This document shows positions 20,090 through 33,477 of a DNA stretch of 64,000 bases, in pieces. The position numbers and the translations under genes are program-made. The stretch is from the NCBI GenBank assembly GCA_026770025.1, contig JAMXDE010000009.1:1587001-1651000 (forward strand), written 5' to 3'. The notes under the pieces are model-generated. The model saw nothing but the letters and a program-made list of their open reading frames with translations. It had not been told where the DNA came from and made no database searches. This stretch comes from Craspedostauros australis (taxonomy: Eukaryota; Bacillariophyta; Bacillariophyceae; Mastogloiales; Achnanthaceae). The stretch's first letter is position 1; every line of letters begins with the position of its first letter.

Positions 20090-21706
20090 TCAAAGGTCTT
20101 GGCTGCAGCGCTTCACTCCTCGTCCTCGGCAGTGCTGTGTCTCGATCACTCTGGAGGATTTGATGGAACGCACAAAAGCCAACAACGCGACGCGATCCAT
20201 GTATGTATCCACTTGCGCAGTGCCCGTGTCTTCGTCCACAACCTTGTACAACTCAATCATGGACATGCCACTGTACTCGTCATCAACCTCATCACTCTCC
20301 ATCCCCCCACTGCACAGGGCATGGGTGTCCTCCATCAGTTGAGGTTGTTGAAATAGCTGCCTGAAATCTGGACGGCTGAACATATCTTTCTCACTTTCAG
20401 CAGCCATTCTCATTGCAGCATCCTTCAACACCACACAGTTGTGTTCATCAGCGAATACCAACGTATCTATCATGCTGTCCTCGGTGAGATGCTTGCGGGC
20501 CAACTCCGCTTCAAGAACAAGCTTGAGTCGCCAGAAGCCGAACTCGTTGGCCACAAGGATCAGCTGTTGTAAATCTTCATGTCCATTGAGGGTGGGGGTT
20601 GGCTGGTTTGCGTCATCAGCATTGGCATTGTCATGAGCGTTGTCGTCAGTCTCAATGTTGTCAGGAACATCATCATCGAAGGATATCTCCCCTGTGTAGA
20701 TGCATTGGAGGACGTATTGGACGTGTTTTGGTTGAAAGTTGGGAAGAGGGACGGTTGTTTGGATGGGGGCGGCGCCATCATCAGGTTCGTCACCAGTTCC
20801 GTCATCAGCGCGTTGACGTTGGATTCCAGAGTCAATCAATGTCTGAATGGATGGAACGGTGACCATGAGGACTCCGGAGTTTACCTTGATTGGTTGTTGT
20901 TCGTCGCCTTGTCCACACAGGAAGGTGACGTCTGTCTTGGCGTTGGTACGAACAGCGCTGCGACGATCTTGGCCGATGCTGATGTTGGTCGTTGTACAGG
21001 TGGCTGGGCTGTCGTGCTTGGATGGTGATGTGATGGTGTTTGTATGGATTTGTTTGTTCATTTGCAGCTGCGGCTGCGGTTTTGAGTTGCTACGACTGAA
21101 ATGACGGAGACGCGTCATGATTGATCTCATCATCTTGATTTGATCGTCTGCTTGGATCATATCGAGAGGCGTTTTGTTGCTGTTGTTCTTGATATCGACA
21201 TCGGCCTTGGTTGATGCAATCAGGTACTCCACACATTCAGAACTGCCAATGGCGCATGCCCGATGAAGGGGAGTGTCACCATCGTTGTCTTTGCTGTTGA
21301 CATCAGCCTTAGTTGATTCAATGAGGTACTTGACAAACTCCAGATGGCCATTGGCGCATGCGTCATGTAGGGGAGTGGAACCAAAGTTGCGTTTGCGGTT
21401 GACATCCACCTGACATGACTCAATAAGGTACTTCGCGCATTCCAATTGACCGTTGATGCATGCCCAATGTAGGGGAGTGACACCAAGCATGTTCTTTCTG
21501 TTGACACCAGCCTTAGTTGATTCAATGAGGTACTTCACACACCCCAGATGACCGTTGCGGCATGCCCAATGTAGGGGAGTCTCACCAACATAGTTTGCAA
21601 CCCTGTTGACATCACCTCCTTCATTCTGCTTGTTCCATTCTTTCAACACGGACAGATCACCTGCCTTGGCAGCATCAATGAGTTGTTTGTTCGAAACAGT
21701 CGGCAT
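20090..21706 (-). CDS. Ankyrin-repeat and BTB/POZ protein
   Basis: 538 residues, one exon. About five ankyrin repeats occupy residues ~6-190, with repeated TPLHWAC.NGHL and KYLIESTKA.VN blocks in a 35-residue (105-bp) period; the repeats are alike at the DNA level as well. A Gln/Ser linker leads to a BTB/POZ-like domain (KTDVTFLCGQ, IKVNSGVLMV, FQPKHVQYVLQCIYTGEISF) with two acidic low-complexity insertions, then a BACK-like helical part (ANEFGFWRLKLVLEAELA, ALVFADEHN-type turn). Proteins of this order usually serve as cullin-3 substrate adaptors or transcriptional co-regulators; which applies here is unknown. Its start codon faces the mobile-element block, about 650 bp away. Confidence 0.85.
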   Translation of the reverse strand: MPTVSNKQLIDAAKAGDLSVLKEWNKQNEGGDVNRVANYVGETPLHWACRNGHLGCVKYLIESTKAGVNRKNMLGVTPLHWACINGQLECAKYLIESCQVDVNRKRNFGSTPLHDACANGHLEFVKYLIESTKADVNSKDNDGDTPLHRACAIGSSECVEYLIASTKADVDIKNNSNKTPLDMIQADDQIKMMRSIMTRLRHFSRSNSKPQPQLQMNKQIHTNTITSPSKHDSPATCTTTNISIGQDRRSAVRTNAKTDVTFLCGQGDEQQPIKVNSGVLMVTVPSIQTLIDSGIQRQRADDGTGDEPDDGAAPIQTTVPLPNFQPKHVQYVLQCIYTGEISFDDDVPDNIETDDNAHDNANADDANQPTPTLNGHEDLQQLILVANEFGFWRLKLVLEAELARKHLTEDSMIDTLVFADEHNCVVLKDAAMRMAAESEKDMFSRPDFRQLFQQPQLMEDTHALCSGGMESDEVDDEYSGMSMIELYKVVDEDTGTAQVDTYMDRVALLAFVRSIKSSRVIETQHCRGRGVKRCSQDL

Positions 21707-22351
21707 GTTGAGATGGTGGTCGAAGATTGTTGGATGATGGTTTAGATGGATAGCTGCTGGACGGCTGTTGGATGATCGGTTGAGCGTTTTATGATATCGT
21801 ATCGTGCCTTCGGATGTTCCAAGTCCACCACCACGAGTCTGGACTTTGGCTTACATCGCATGGCTTGTTGTGGTATTGTCTGCGTGGTCGTCTCTCCCTT
21901 TCCTCGCCCACTCTGGCTTTCTCTCAGTTGCGTTCTCTCTCCTTCTGCCGCTTTCTTTGTTGGGCTCCATCACACGATCTCCACCCCTTCATCGTGTCCT
22001 ATTTCGGTACGAGTGTGCGTGTGTACCATACATACGAGCTACTCGTGGAGGGAGTGCCAACACCGTGGACCGCAGATCCTCATCGTGTTCTTGGGTATTG
22101 TTGCGCCAAGTGTGGAGTGTAGCATAGTTGTCATAGGTCGTGTTGTACATACCAACGAAACGAAGTAGAGAGCGAGAACTCTCCACAAGATCACTTTTTG
22201 TGGATGGCGAGGACAACAGCGAGAACACTCCGAACGACACGATCAGAGTGAAGAGTGGAAACACGAAGAGAACGTGGACGGATCATGGCGGGAGAACACG
22301 GCGAGAAGTGAGGATCTTGGACTAGCACGACTGTTGTATTTGGCGAATGAT
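21707..22351. other. Upstream region of the ankyrin-BTB gene
   Basis: About 645 bp, likely promoter and 5' UTR of the minus-strand ankyrin-BTB gene, ending at the 6-bp target duplication AATGAT (22346-22351) that precedes the LTR-type element. No gene seen. Confidence 0.55.
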
Positions 22352-22516
22352 TGTCGAAATTCCCCGTAGTCCTAAAAGTAACGTGCTCCTGTAACGCTCA
22401 GGAGTGATCGATCATGCGCTTGCCACGTTGACGATAGGGGGGTATTTGTTGTTTCTGTACTCTATTCTGGTTTAGTCCCGTACAATCGGGAATTACTGAT
22501 GTCACACATTTCGACA
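22352..22516. repeat. 5' LTR (165 bp)
   Basis: Left direct terminal repeat of the element, starting TGTCGAAAT and ending ATTTCGACA; the same sequence recurs at the right end. Confidence 0.8.
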
Positions 22517-22938
22517 CCCTCCCTAATTCGCGATTTGTACCCGGTGATTGGTTGGTTGGTTGTTGTGCTTGTCCGTCTCTGTGTGTCTTCTTCTGGGGTC
22601 GTTGGGCCTTCAGGGGCGCACGGTAAATTGTCCCCAGTAGGCCCAAACGAGAAGGTACTTAGATAGACCTATAATGTTTTAGGCCTATGATGCGCGCCAG
22701 CCAGTCGAGGAACGCGCCGGCATGGCCATGTGCTCACTATCCGTGTCTCACCGAACTGGCAGAGTTACGCGTATTTGTGGTATCATCGATATTCAAATTT
22801 GGGTCTATGAAAGTACCATGCTACCCACATATAACGTCACGCGCCAGCCCGCTCTTCTTCGCGCCGGCATGGCTGCGCGTGTTGCATCCGAATACACGTG
22901 ACTGAATGTCCCCCTCGACGTCCACCTGAATGTCCCCC

Positions 22939-23148
22939 TTCGCTTTTTTGTCCCCCTCAATGTCCCCCTCGATGTCCCCCTTCGCTTTTTTGTCCCCCTC
23001 AATGTCCCCCTCGATGTCCCCCTTCGCTTTTTTGTCCCCCTCAATGTCCCCCTCAACGTCCCCCTTCGCTTTTTTGTCTCCCTCAATGTCCCCCTCAATG
23101 TCCCCCTTCGCTTTTTTGTCCCCCTCAATGTCCTCCTTGGATCTTTCC
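22939..23148. repeat. 42-bp minisatellite in left arm
   Basis: Five tandem units of 42 bp (period checked at 22939, 22981, 23023, 23065 and 23107), each built from TGTCCCCCTC and TTCGCTTTTTTG blocks. It reads open in several frames only because 42 is a multiple of three. Confidence 0.9.
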
Positions 23149-23396
23149 CTTGCGGCAGCTTGCAGTTGTCATGTGTAACTTGCACATCCGCACGTTAACA
23201 ATGCGCCGGATTAATGAGATTCCCTACACCTCTCCTTGCCACACTTACACGATTTTGATGCTGATGTTCATGCCAACTGTTTCTCTCTCTTCCTCTTGAG
23301 CCAACAAGAAAGCAATTGAAGATGAACAACAGCAGCGATCATCACTCCTGATGACAAACCAAATACTGTCAGGGGACATTCAATGGACACGGAGGA

Positions 23397-23558
23397 GGAC
23401 AAAAAAGCGAAGGGGGACATTGAGGGGGACATTGAGGGAGACAAAAAAGCGAAGGGGGACGTTGAGGGGGACATTGAGGGGGACAAAAAAGCGAAGGGGG
23501 ACATCGAGGGGGACAAAAAAGCGAAGGGGGACATTCAGGTGGACGTCGAGGGGGACAT
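23397..23558. repeat. 42-bp minisatellite in right arm (inverted)
   Basis: The inverted counterpart of the left-arm array with fewer units: spacings of 42, 42 and then 30 bp between successive AAAAAAGCGAA blocks. Confidence 0.85.
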
Positions 23559-24112
23559 TCAGTCACGTGTATTCGGATGCAACACGCGCAGCCATGCCGG
23601 CGCGAAGAAGAGCGGGCTGGCGCGTGACGTTATATGTGGGTAGCATGGTACTTTCATAGACCCAAATTTGAATATCGATGATACCACAAATACGCGTAAC
23701 TCTGCCAGTTCGGTGAGACACGGATAGTGAGCACATGGCCATGCCGGCGCGTTCCTCGACTGGCTGGCGCGCATCATAGGCCTAAAACATTATAGGTCTA
23801 TCTAAGTACCTTCTCGTTTGGGCCTACTGGGGACAATTTACCGTGCGCCCCAGCTTCTCTCTCGCACTCTGCTTGAAACCGTTGTCACGTTCCTTTTTCG
23901 TATACCGCTGATGCAAGCGGTCGCCCTCCCAGGTCTCGATGTTCCACCTGCGGGTTGCTCTGCACTTTTTGCTCTCGTTGTATCGTCGTTCATCTTTTTG
24001 CTTCGGAAAATCAGGTGTTGGTGGTATCGAACCCATGAAGCTGGTCCGGTCTGATTCTTCCTCAGTCAACTATTTCGCTCTCCCGGGCGTAAGCCACAGG
24101 TTTACGTTACCA

Positions 24113-24277
24113 TGTCGAAATTCCCCGTAGTCCTAAAAGTAACGTGCTCCTGTAACGCTCAGGAGTGATCGATCATGCGCTTGCCACGTTGACGATAGGG
24201 GGGTATTTGTTGTTTCTGTACTCTATTCTGGTTTAGTCCCGTACAATCGGGAATTACTGATGTCACACATTTCGACA
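24113..24277. repeat. 3' LTR (165 bp)
   Basis: Right direct terminal repeat, apparently identical to the left one over all 165 bases and followed by the target duplication AATGAT. Confidence 0.8.
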
Positions 24278-24283
24278 AATGAT

Positions 24284-26577
24284 TGTTGTGAGGCGACACG
24301 TATTTTATTCGAACTGTTCGTAGACCGCTTGGTTGGTCCAACTTGTCGTTTTTCACTTCGTCGCGTTTGTTCGCGCCAAAATGAACCAGATCACACCGAA
24401 ATTGCGTGCCGTGAGAGTGCTTCGCTCTAGCTCTCCCCAAAAGATGGACACATCAGTACCGCAACAAGAGATCCTTGCTCACAGACTCGCAACAAACAGA
24501 GCTGCGAAGATGACACACCAACAGCGATGGTGTGATGGAGGGGACACCAAGATGGACAATGATCACAACCACAATTGCAATCACAAGCTCAATCGTCGGG
24601 AGCCATGATGTATCCCATGAGAATTCTGCTTGGTGGCATGGCCGCTTGAGTACCTCACCTGAATGTTGCTAGATGCGTTGAATGGACAGAGGCAACGGGT
24701 TGGACGATCGTTCCTACCAAATGTGACCAGCGAGTCACCAACGCTCCTGATGATGGATGGGGGAGGGGGAGATGACCCCAACTTCCACATGCCGGTACTC
24801 CAGGCACTCCATCACTCATAGCTCGCACGGTGCCGATACATCGGTCGTGGTCGAAGAACAGTAGACACGTCCCACGACCCATGGCAACGACGAAGGAGAA
24901 ACGATAGACTCCACACCATCCACACCAGCGCATCTGCGAGACAATCCACCCCAACAGTCATCAGACGTTTCATCCCTGCCCCTGCTGCTGACCTCATCCC
25001 ACTCTTGCGGCCAACGATGCCACCACCGTGCCTCAGTTTTTCCCAACAAGATGCATTCCGTGGGACTTCCTATGAGAAACCTGCTCCTTGCTTCGTGTGC
25101 CGGCACCGGGCATGAATGAGTTCATACCATTCCAAACTGGTGCGTACGAGTTCGCGCCTCTCAGTACATACAATAGCATAATTACGGATCATGCCATGGG
25201 ATGCGCGCTGCTGATTTGCGAGTTCGCACGCGCCATCAATCTGTGTTGTGAATGCCCATCCCTCTTCCCATCCATCTATCCAGGAACATCTCACTCAACA
25301 TCAGACGTCACTTCTTTCACTCCGCAGCGTCATGAAGAGCACGCCAATGGTCGCAACAAGCATTCGTCAATGACAATACGCCTGTCCCGCCGCTTCTCCC
25401 TCCGATCGTCCCAATTGGAGGAGGCTGCGGAACGTGCACCCAAGCACAAAGCACAATCGGTGTGATGATCACGCCAGCTTTTCCTCTGATTTTACTTGAA
25501 TGGATTGCAACGTATAAAATACGATTAACATAGAATGGTATCATGAGAAACGAACACACTAGCACCATACATAAGCACTCTACGAGCTATGTAAACGAAT
25601 AGATGAAGGCACCATGCTCTTGTCAATGTTGGTACTGTCGGCATCACGAAGTTTGTGATGTGCAGCCAATTTGTGACACCTCCCTCCGCCGCCGTCCATT
25701 TGTGCTCGCTTCGGCTCGCTCACCCAATCCGTGTTCTTGATTTGATGTTCGCCATGAGACACGTGAGACATGAAGTTGCACACGACCAAGACAGCAACGA
25801 CCACGTTGAACACATCCAGATGGCGCCAAGGCGACCGAGATGACGTACGTTGATTGGTGCAGAGCTGCAGAACTCCGTCTGTCCTGCGTCCCGCTCAAAT
25901 TTTTCTAATTTGTTCGAAAAATTGAGGTGCCAAGAGACACACACAAAGCGCTGGGCCAAGATCGCGAAGTCATCAAGAGAGAGAGAGAGAGAGAGTTCAA
26001 CAACAACAGCAACGACAGCAACAAGAAGAGTGAGAGGCAGTATCCATCCACAGCAGCTTCATGCAACAATCCAGAGAGGCGCACTCAGCACTACTCTACG
26101 ACCACACTCGTACGGCCACTATACCCCACCACGCTGGTGAAACCTTCGCGCCAAAAGACCCAAGACCCAAGCAAGAGAGAGAGCTGGAGAGTAAGCAGAG
26201 TAAGCAAAGGGAGAGCAATACCTACCAACAAGCTCAAACACAACCACTCTGAAGCAGTAGTAGCAGCAACAGTAGTAGCAGCAGCAGAAGACGACGACAG
26301 GAAGCGCCAACGTGACACCCCCTGCCGCCAAAAATCTCGTCCCCTGTTCGGACCGGATTGTCCAATCGCGCACTCATTTGTTTCGAGTCGATCAGAAGGG
26401 TTCAAATACTCGCACCTGAGCAGAGCATACCCACATCAATAACACCAGCAGCAACAGCAACTGCCTCCAACACCATCACTTGTCCACAAGACGCATCAAG
26501 TCACCCAGTCATCAAATATTCATTCAACACATACTCACCCAGACACGCATTGTCATTGCAGCAACAACCGCCCAACC
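24284..26577. other. Gene-poor region between mobile element and plastid coiled-coil gene 2
   Basis: About 2.3 kb. Short open frames on both strands lack domains and have irregular codon use. The last several hundred bases, with a (GA)n run at 25976-25995 and CAG/AGT-rich tracts near 26255-26290, look like promoter and 5' UTR of the downstream gene. I see no gene I can support. Confidence 0.5.
25976..25995. repeat. (GA)n microsatellite
   Basis: Tandem GA run about 580 bp upstream of plastid coiled-coil gene 2, possibly in its 5' UTR. Confidence 0.85.
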
Positions 26578-28935
26578 ATGAAGCTCACCTTCACAACGAC
26601 CGTGTGGCTCTTGCTGTCGCAGCAGCAGGGGCTCATCGAAGCCACCTTCTTGCCATCCGGCAACGTCCATCGACCGACCGGCGCCCATGCCAGCAACAAT
26701 GGCGCTGCGCTCTTCGCTGGTGCTGATGAAATCCCGGAGCTCGTCAAGGCCTACCGTCGTGGAGGCGGCGGCGGCGCTCCTTTCGATGCCTTCAAGTCGG
26801 CCCCTGCCAGTGTGCCAGACTTCATCACCGAACCAGCGGCAAGCGTCGTCCCGGATGTCCCCGACTCTGCCATCTCCGCCGTCGCCGATGCTGGAGCAAG
26901 CGCATTCGATGCAGCGCAGACAGCATCAGATGCAGCCGCAGCCACCATCACCCCAGAGGCCGCTTCATCCGTCACCTCCATGGTCGATGAATTCGTCAAT
27001 GCCGTTGATCAGAGCGTCCAGACCGTCGAGGTCCCCTCCGTCAATCCCCTCCAGATGATCGCCAACAACATCGACTCCTGGAGGTCATCCATCGCTGAGG
27101 AGAAGATGCGCCGCGCCGCTGAGTGGGCGTCCGATCATTCCAACGCGGTTGCCGCAAAGGCCGCCGCAGCCTCCGAGGCTGGCGAGAAGGCGGAGCCGAT
27201 GCTCAAGTACCTCGGCAAGAGCTCGGTCACGGCCGAGGCGGCCGCTGCTTCCGCCGGAAGTTCCTCCATCCAGAGCAAGCTCGGACTGATAGTCTCCAAC
27301 ACGTTCCACATGTTCGGCATGGACGCACCGTCGGCTGCCCGCAGCGCCGAAAAGGCAGGTGCCGTGGCATCGGTCGAGTCCCTTCCCAGCGCGGAACTCA
27401 TGCGTGACGTTTCCGAGAAGATCTCCACCTCCGGTCCATTGGGATGGTTCGCAGCCGGTGCGGCCATCTTGGTTGCCGCAAATCAACGACAGGCTGGCGA
27501 AGCCCAGGCACGTCGGCAGATGGAGGACCTCATCCGAAAGGAGGCTGCCGCAGTCAGGGAACTTGCAAGCGAATTGGTGAGTACTGTTGTTCTGTTCGAA
27601 CATTGGCCGTTGCGTATGATCTTGCCATTGCATTGAATTCATTTGAGCTTGTATGTCGTATATCGCAGCGCTGATCAACAGATTGATTCATTTACATCTT
27701 CTCAACCTGCAACACACTGCCAATTGCTTGCTCGCATTCTGCAATTGTATCGCGATGTTACACCCACACACAATATCCAATACTGTCCCACTCAAATCGT
27801 ATCATGCGCGACAACGCTCTGGCCAAATCTCCATGTCCGGAACGAGCAGAAGCTAATGAGCAACGAGATCAAGTCCCTCAAGGGCAGCACCCTCGAGCTT
27901 CGCAACAAACTCAAGGAAACCACCGACGAGCTCACCCAGAAGGAATTGCAAATCAGCCACGAACGACTCAAGGTCGCCGAGAAGGAGCTCACCATGAAGC
28001 GCGAGGTTCAGAAGTACAAGAACGCCGCCAGCGCCAACGAAGAGCGATCCCGAAAACTCGAAGAGCAGTTGCAGGAGACCATCCAAGTCAAGCAGGCCCT
28101 GGTCGAAGCCACGGAGAAGGTCAAGGAGATGGAACGCGAGCTCAAGGCTGTGCAAACCGAGGAAGAGGAACCAGTCCTGGAGGAGCCCGTCATGGCAGAT
28201 CCTATGAAGGAGGAGGAACCAATTCTGGAGGAGCCAGTCATGGCAGATCTCACGAAGGACGTTCCAGAACTCGATGACCTCATCATGGACGAAACCATCT
28301 TGAACAATTTCGTCATGGAGGATTTCATCATGGACGACTCCATGCTGTCGGATTCCGAAATCGATGAAATTGACGAGGACTTGATTCTGACCCCAGCTCT
28401 GGATGAGCCAAACATGGACGATCCAACACCGATGCTCGACGACGGCGGCGACGCTGAGGTTCTCACACAGGTCAATGGTTCCACTGCCACAGTGACGATG
28501 CCAAAGCGAAAGCGCGCCACAACCAAGAAGGCAGCCACCAAGAAGAAGACTGCTGCCAAGAAGGCAGCCACAAAGAAGGCAGCCACCAAGAAGACCACCG
28601 CCAAGAAGGCAGCCGCAAAGAAAAAGGCCGCCACCAGAAAGAAGACGACCACCGTGAAAGCCGAGGCAGATACCGCATCGGAGGCCGAGACAAAGACCGT
28701 GACAACGGTTGCAACGAAGAAGTCCCTTCCAAAGGGCGTCACCAACAAGGCAAAAACACAACAGCCAATCGAGGTTGTGGGCGAGGACTGGGCGATTCTG
28801 TCAGACTCGGCTTTGCGACGCAAGACGGTCGCGCAATTGAAGAGCTACCTGGAATCCAAGGGATTCACAACGGTCGGCAACGATGGGAAGATTTTGAAGA
28901 AGGCACTCTTGTTGGATGCCGTGCGCGCAGCATGA
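26578..28935 (+). CDS. Plastid-targeted, membrane-anchored coiled-coil protein 2 with H1-like tail and SAP-like end
   Basis: Two exons inferred: 26578-27576 and 27850-28935 (GTGAGT...GCAG intron of 273 bp, phase 0; a GAGCAG acceptor pair leaves one codon uncertain), 694 residues. The signal peptide ends EATFLPSG, with Phe at the predicted cleavage, as for diatom plastid import. An Ala-rich helical region follows, then a membrane helix at ~286-302 (GWFAAGAAILVAA) and QRQAG. Exon 2 gives a long coiled coil (~334-430), an acidic repeat (EEPVMADPMKEEEP type), a Lys/Ala tract at ~551-600 like the tail of histone H1 (KKAATKKKTAAKKAATKKAA), and a SAP-like C-terminus (~653-694: RRKTVAQLKSYLESKGF). 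This order suggests a DNA-binding protein anchored in a plastid membrane, comparable in logic to plant MFP1 or SAP-bearing pTAC3; no direct homology is claimed. Paralogue of 17988-19734. Confidence 0.75.
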
Positions 28936-29995
28936 ACGCAGCAAATCGGCCGAGACGCAGACGAGCATGCAGGCACAACTATTTGTTGATTCATTCTTCG
29001 TGGTTTGATGTTCCAGAAATTAACTCAATAATTCATTCATTCATCCATCTCGACCATGACCAATCAGTCAGCCAATCAATCCATCGTTTCATCCTCTTTG
29101 CAAACAACTGTGGGACATCAGGAGCAATTGAAGCAGTGTTGCATTCTCTATCAGCAACACTGCTTTCCACTCTACTCTATCGGAAGAGCACTCCCTTGGC
29201 CAAGAACCGCGGGATGGTGTCAAATTTATCCTCGGACTTCTCCAGTTCTCTCCCGAACGTTTGCCTGGACAGCCCCTTCACCTACTTCTGCCGACGAACG
29301 TCACCGCGCCTATGCTGCCTTCAACAACGACTTCACAACCACCTTCACCGCATTGCACTCTTGATTGTGCTCCTCGACCTACGATTTCAATCGCGCAATG
29401 TCCTTCCTGCACATTGCCCACGCATCCGATGGCGGCAGACAACGGCCATGGTCGCCTCCTTTCGCGTGTCGTTTTCTCCGCGCTTGTTGTTTGCATTTCG
29501 TCATGTCTCGTTCCAGTTTTTCGATTTGTGGCTCGTTTTAGTCGAGTGGTTCAATAAATGCCCCCGAATAATAAATAGGGGTGCAGATGCAACAATCCCC
29601 TTTGTTTGACACCTCCCCTTCTTCGAGAGACATCGCCTTTGTTGTCTGTGTGCCTGCTGACGTCGTTCTGGAGGTTGTTGTGTCTTCTCCTTTTGTTCGG
29701 TTGGGTGTCACATGCGGAGACAACGAAGGACACGAGAAAAAACCACCAACAACCACAATCACCACAGAGAGGCAGCCCATCCATCAAATGGCGCAAAGAG
29801 ACATCGTGGCAAACTGGAGATACCCCTTGTGGACGCGTTTTGTTGTGCTCTCTTGCATCCAGAACACTCATCCGATACGCTGAGACGACGAGGTGGAAGA
29901 GATACCTCGATCTCTCAACAGGCAAGCCGCAGCAGACACCATCAGTACTCTGGAGAATAGTCTTTGCCATACCGTACCGCACCGTTACGCAAACG
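28936..29995. other. Intergenic, upstream of SNF1-type kinase
   Basis: About 1.06 kb. A frame open from 29606 runs into the kinase start but looks non-coding before the Met at 29996, so it is treated as 5' UTR. No gene seen. Confidence 0.6.
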
Positions 29996-32727
<2,732 letters not shown>

Positions 32728-33477
32728 TAGCATAGCATGTGGCAGCGTATCATCCGGGTCTCGCACTCTTTAAGTCATGGTTGCATCCGAAACACACGAC
32801 GAGCTGAGTAGTGTGCTCATGTGCGCTTTCTCTTGTGTGTGGAGCATGTGATTATGATGAATGATGCAATTGTCCACTCTCTTGCTTCGCAGCTGATAGA
32901 AGTCAATCCATTTTCATTTTATTGAGATGATTGCCGCAGCTCCTCTCGATCGCCATCCAAATTAATCACACGAGTCAATTACAACTTCAACGAGAGTATC
33001 CGATCGTCGGACTATGTCCTTGAATCAGTCCGTTAGTGTCAATGTTCTCAACAGGATGACGTATTTTTGTCCACCCTCCAGCGCATCAACGCTACATCGG
33101 CGCACGAACAGGCATCACCAAAACCAAGTCATCATCGAGCACAATCTCCGCACTCTCATCTTTCTCGAAGGTCATCATCAGTACCGACGCAGTCTTCGTC
33201 ACAGTCGTCATCTTTGTTGTTGACCGCACGTCATTTCTGTTTCTGCGCAACTACAGTTGACGCCAATTGTGGAACGCAACACATCACTTTGCGTCACATC
33301 TCGCTTTCGTCATAAAGTAATCGTTTGCGCTCAGAGTGTTCTGTTGTGTTGGAATTGATTTCGAATCCCATCACACATCATCCCATCGCACATCATCCAT
33401 CACAAAGTTGTACTCTCGAACGTCACGCAGCACAGCACAACACATAAAAAACAAAACAAATCAAAGCAACGCCAATA
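32728..33477. other. Intergenic, kinase 3' flank and phytoene desaturase 5' region
   Basis: About 750 bp; AC-rich sequence directly before the phytoene desaturase ATG resembles a 5' UTR. No gene seen. Confidence 0.6.

Larger units (their letters stand above)
22615..23850. mobile_element. Foldback-type DNA element with ~0.5 kb inverted-repeat arms
   Basis: A 1.24-kb element nested inside the LTR-type element. The left arm (22615-23121, ~507 bp) and right arm (23397-23850, ~454 bp) are inverted copies starting GGGCGCACGGTAAATTG. They look identical apart from the copy number of an internal 42-bp minisatellite. Flanking CAG on both sides is a possible 3-bp target duplication. Each arm also holds two related blocks built on GCGCCAG and CGCGCCGGCATGGC, candidate transposase-binding sites. 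The 275-bp centre has no transposase, so the element is non-autonomous. Which superfamily would mobilise it is not clear; a 3-bp duplication with GGG ends would suit a Harbinger-like source, but that is a guess. Confidence 0.75.
22352..24277. mobile_element. Short non-autonomous LTR-type (TRIM-like) element with a nested DNA element
   Basis: Two direct terminal repeats of 165 bp (22352-22516 and 24113-24277) bound the unit. They begin TGTCGAAAT and end ATTTCGACA, the TG...CA form of LTRs, and look identical. A 6-bp target duplication AATGAT sits outside both ends (22346-22351 and 24278-24283). Without the nested DNA element the internal part is only about 360 bp and carries no gag or pol, so it fits a terminal-repeat retrotransposon in miniature. 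Identical LTRs imply recent insertion. No clear primer-binding site or polypurine tract was found, so family assignment within LTR elements stays open. Confidence 0.75.

Noticed and set aside
22898-23299. Long proline/cysteine- or Ser-Pro-rich open frames across the minisatellite arms
   Set aside because: The 42-bp period is a multiple of three and keeps several frames open on both strands; the same frames recur in the inverted arm. They have no start context or domain.
24000-24070. A GGTTCGATACC B-box-like block on the minus strand inside the LTR-type element, suggesting a tRNA or SINE head
   Set aside because: No tRNA cloverleaf can be drawn around it: the T-stem pairs poorly and no acceptor stem is found.
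24333-25465. Several frames of 70-125 codons to the right of the mobile element
   Set aside because: No recognisable motif, no consistent codon use, no plausible splice joins.
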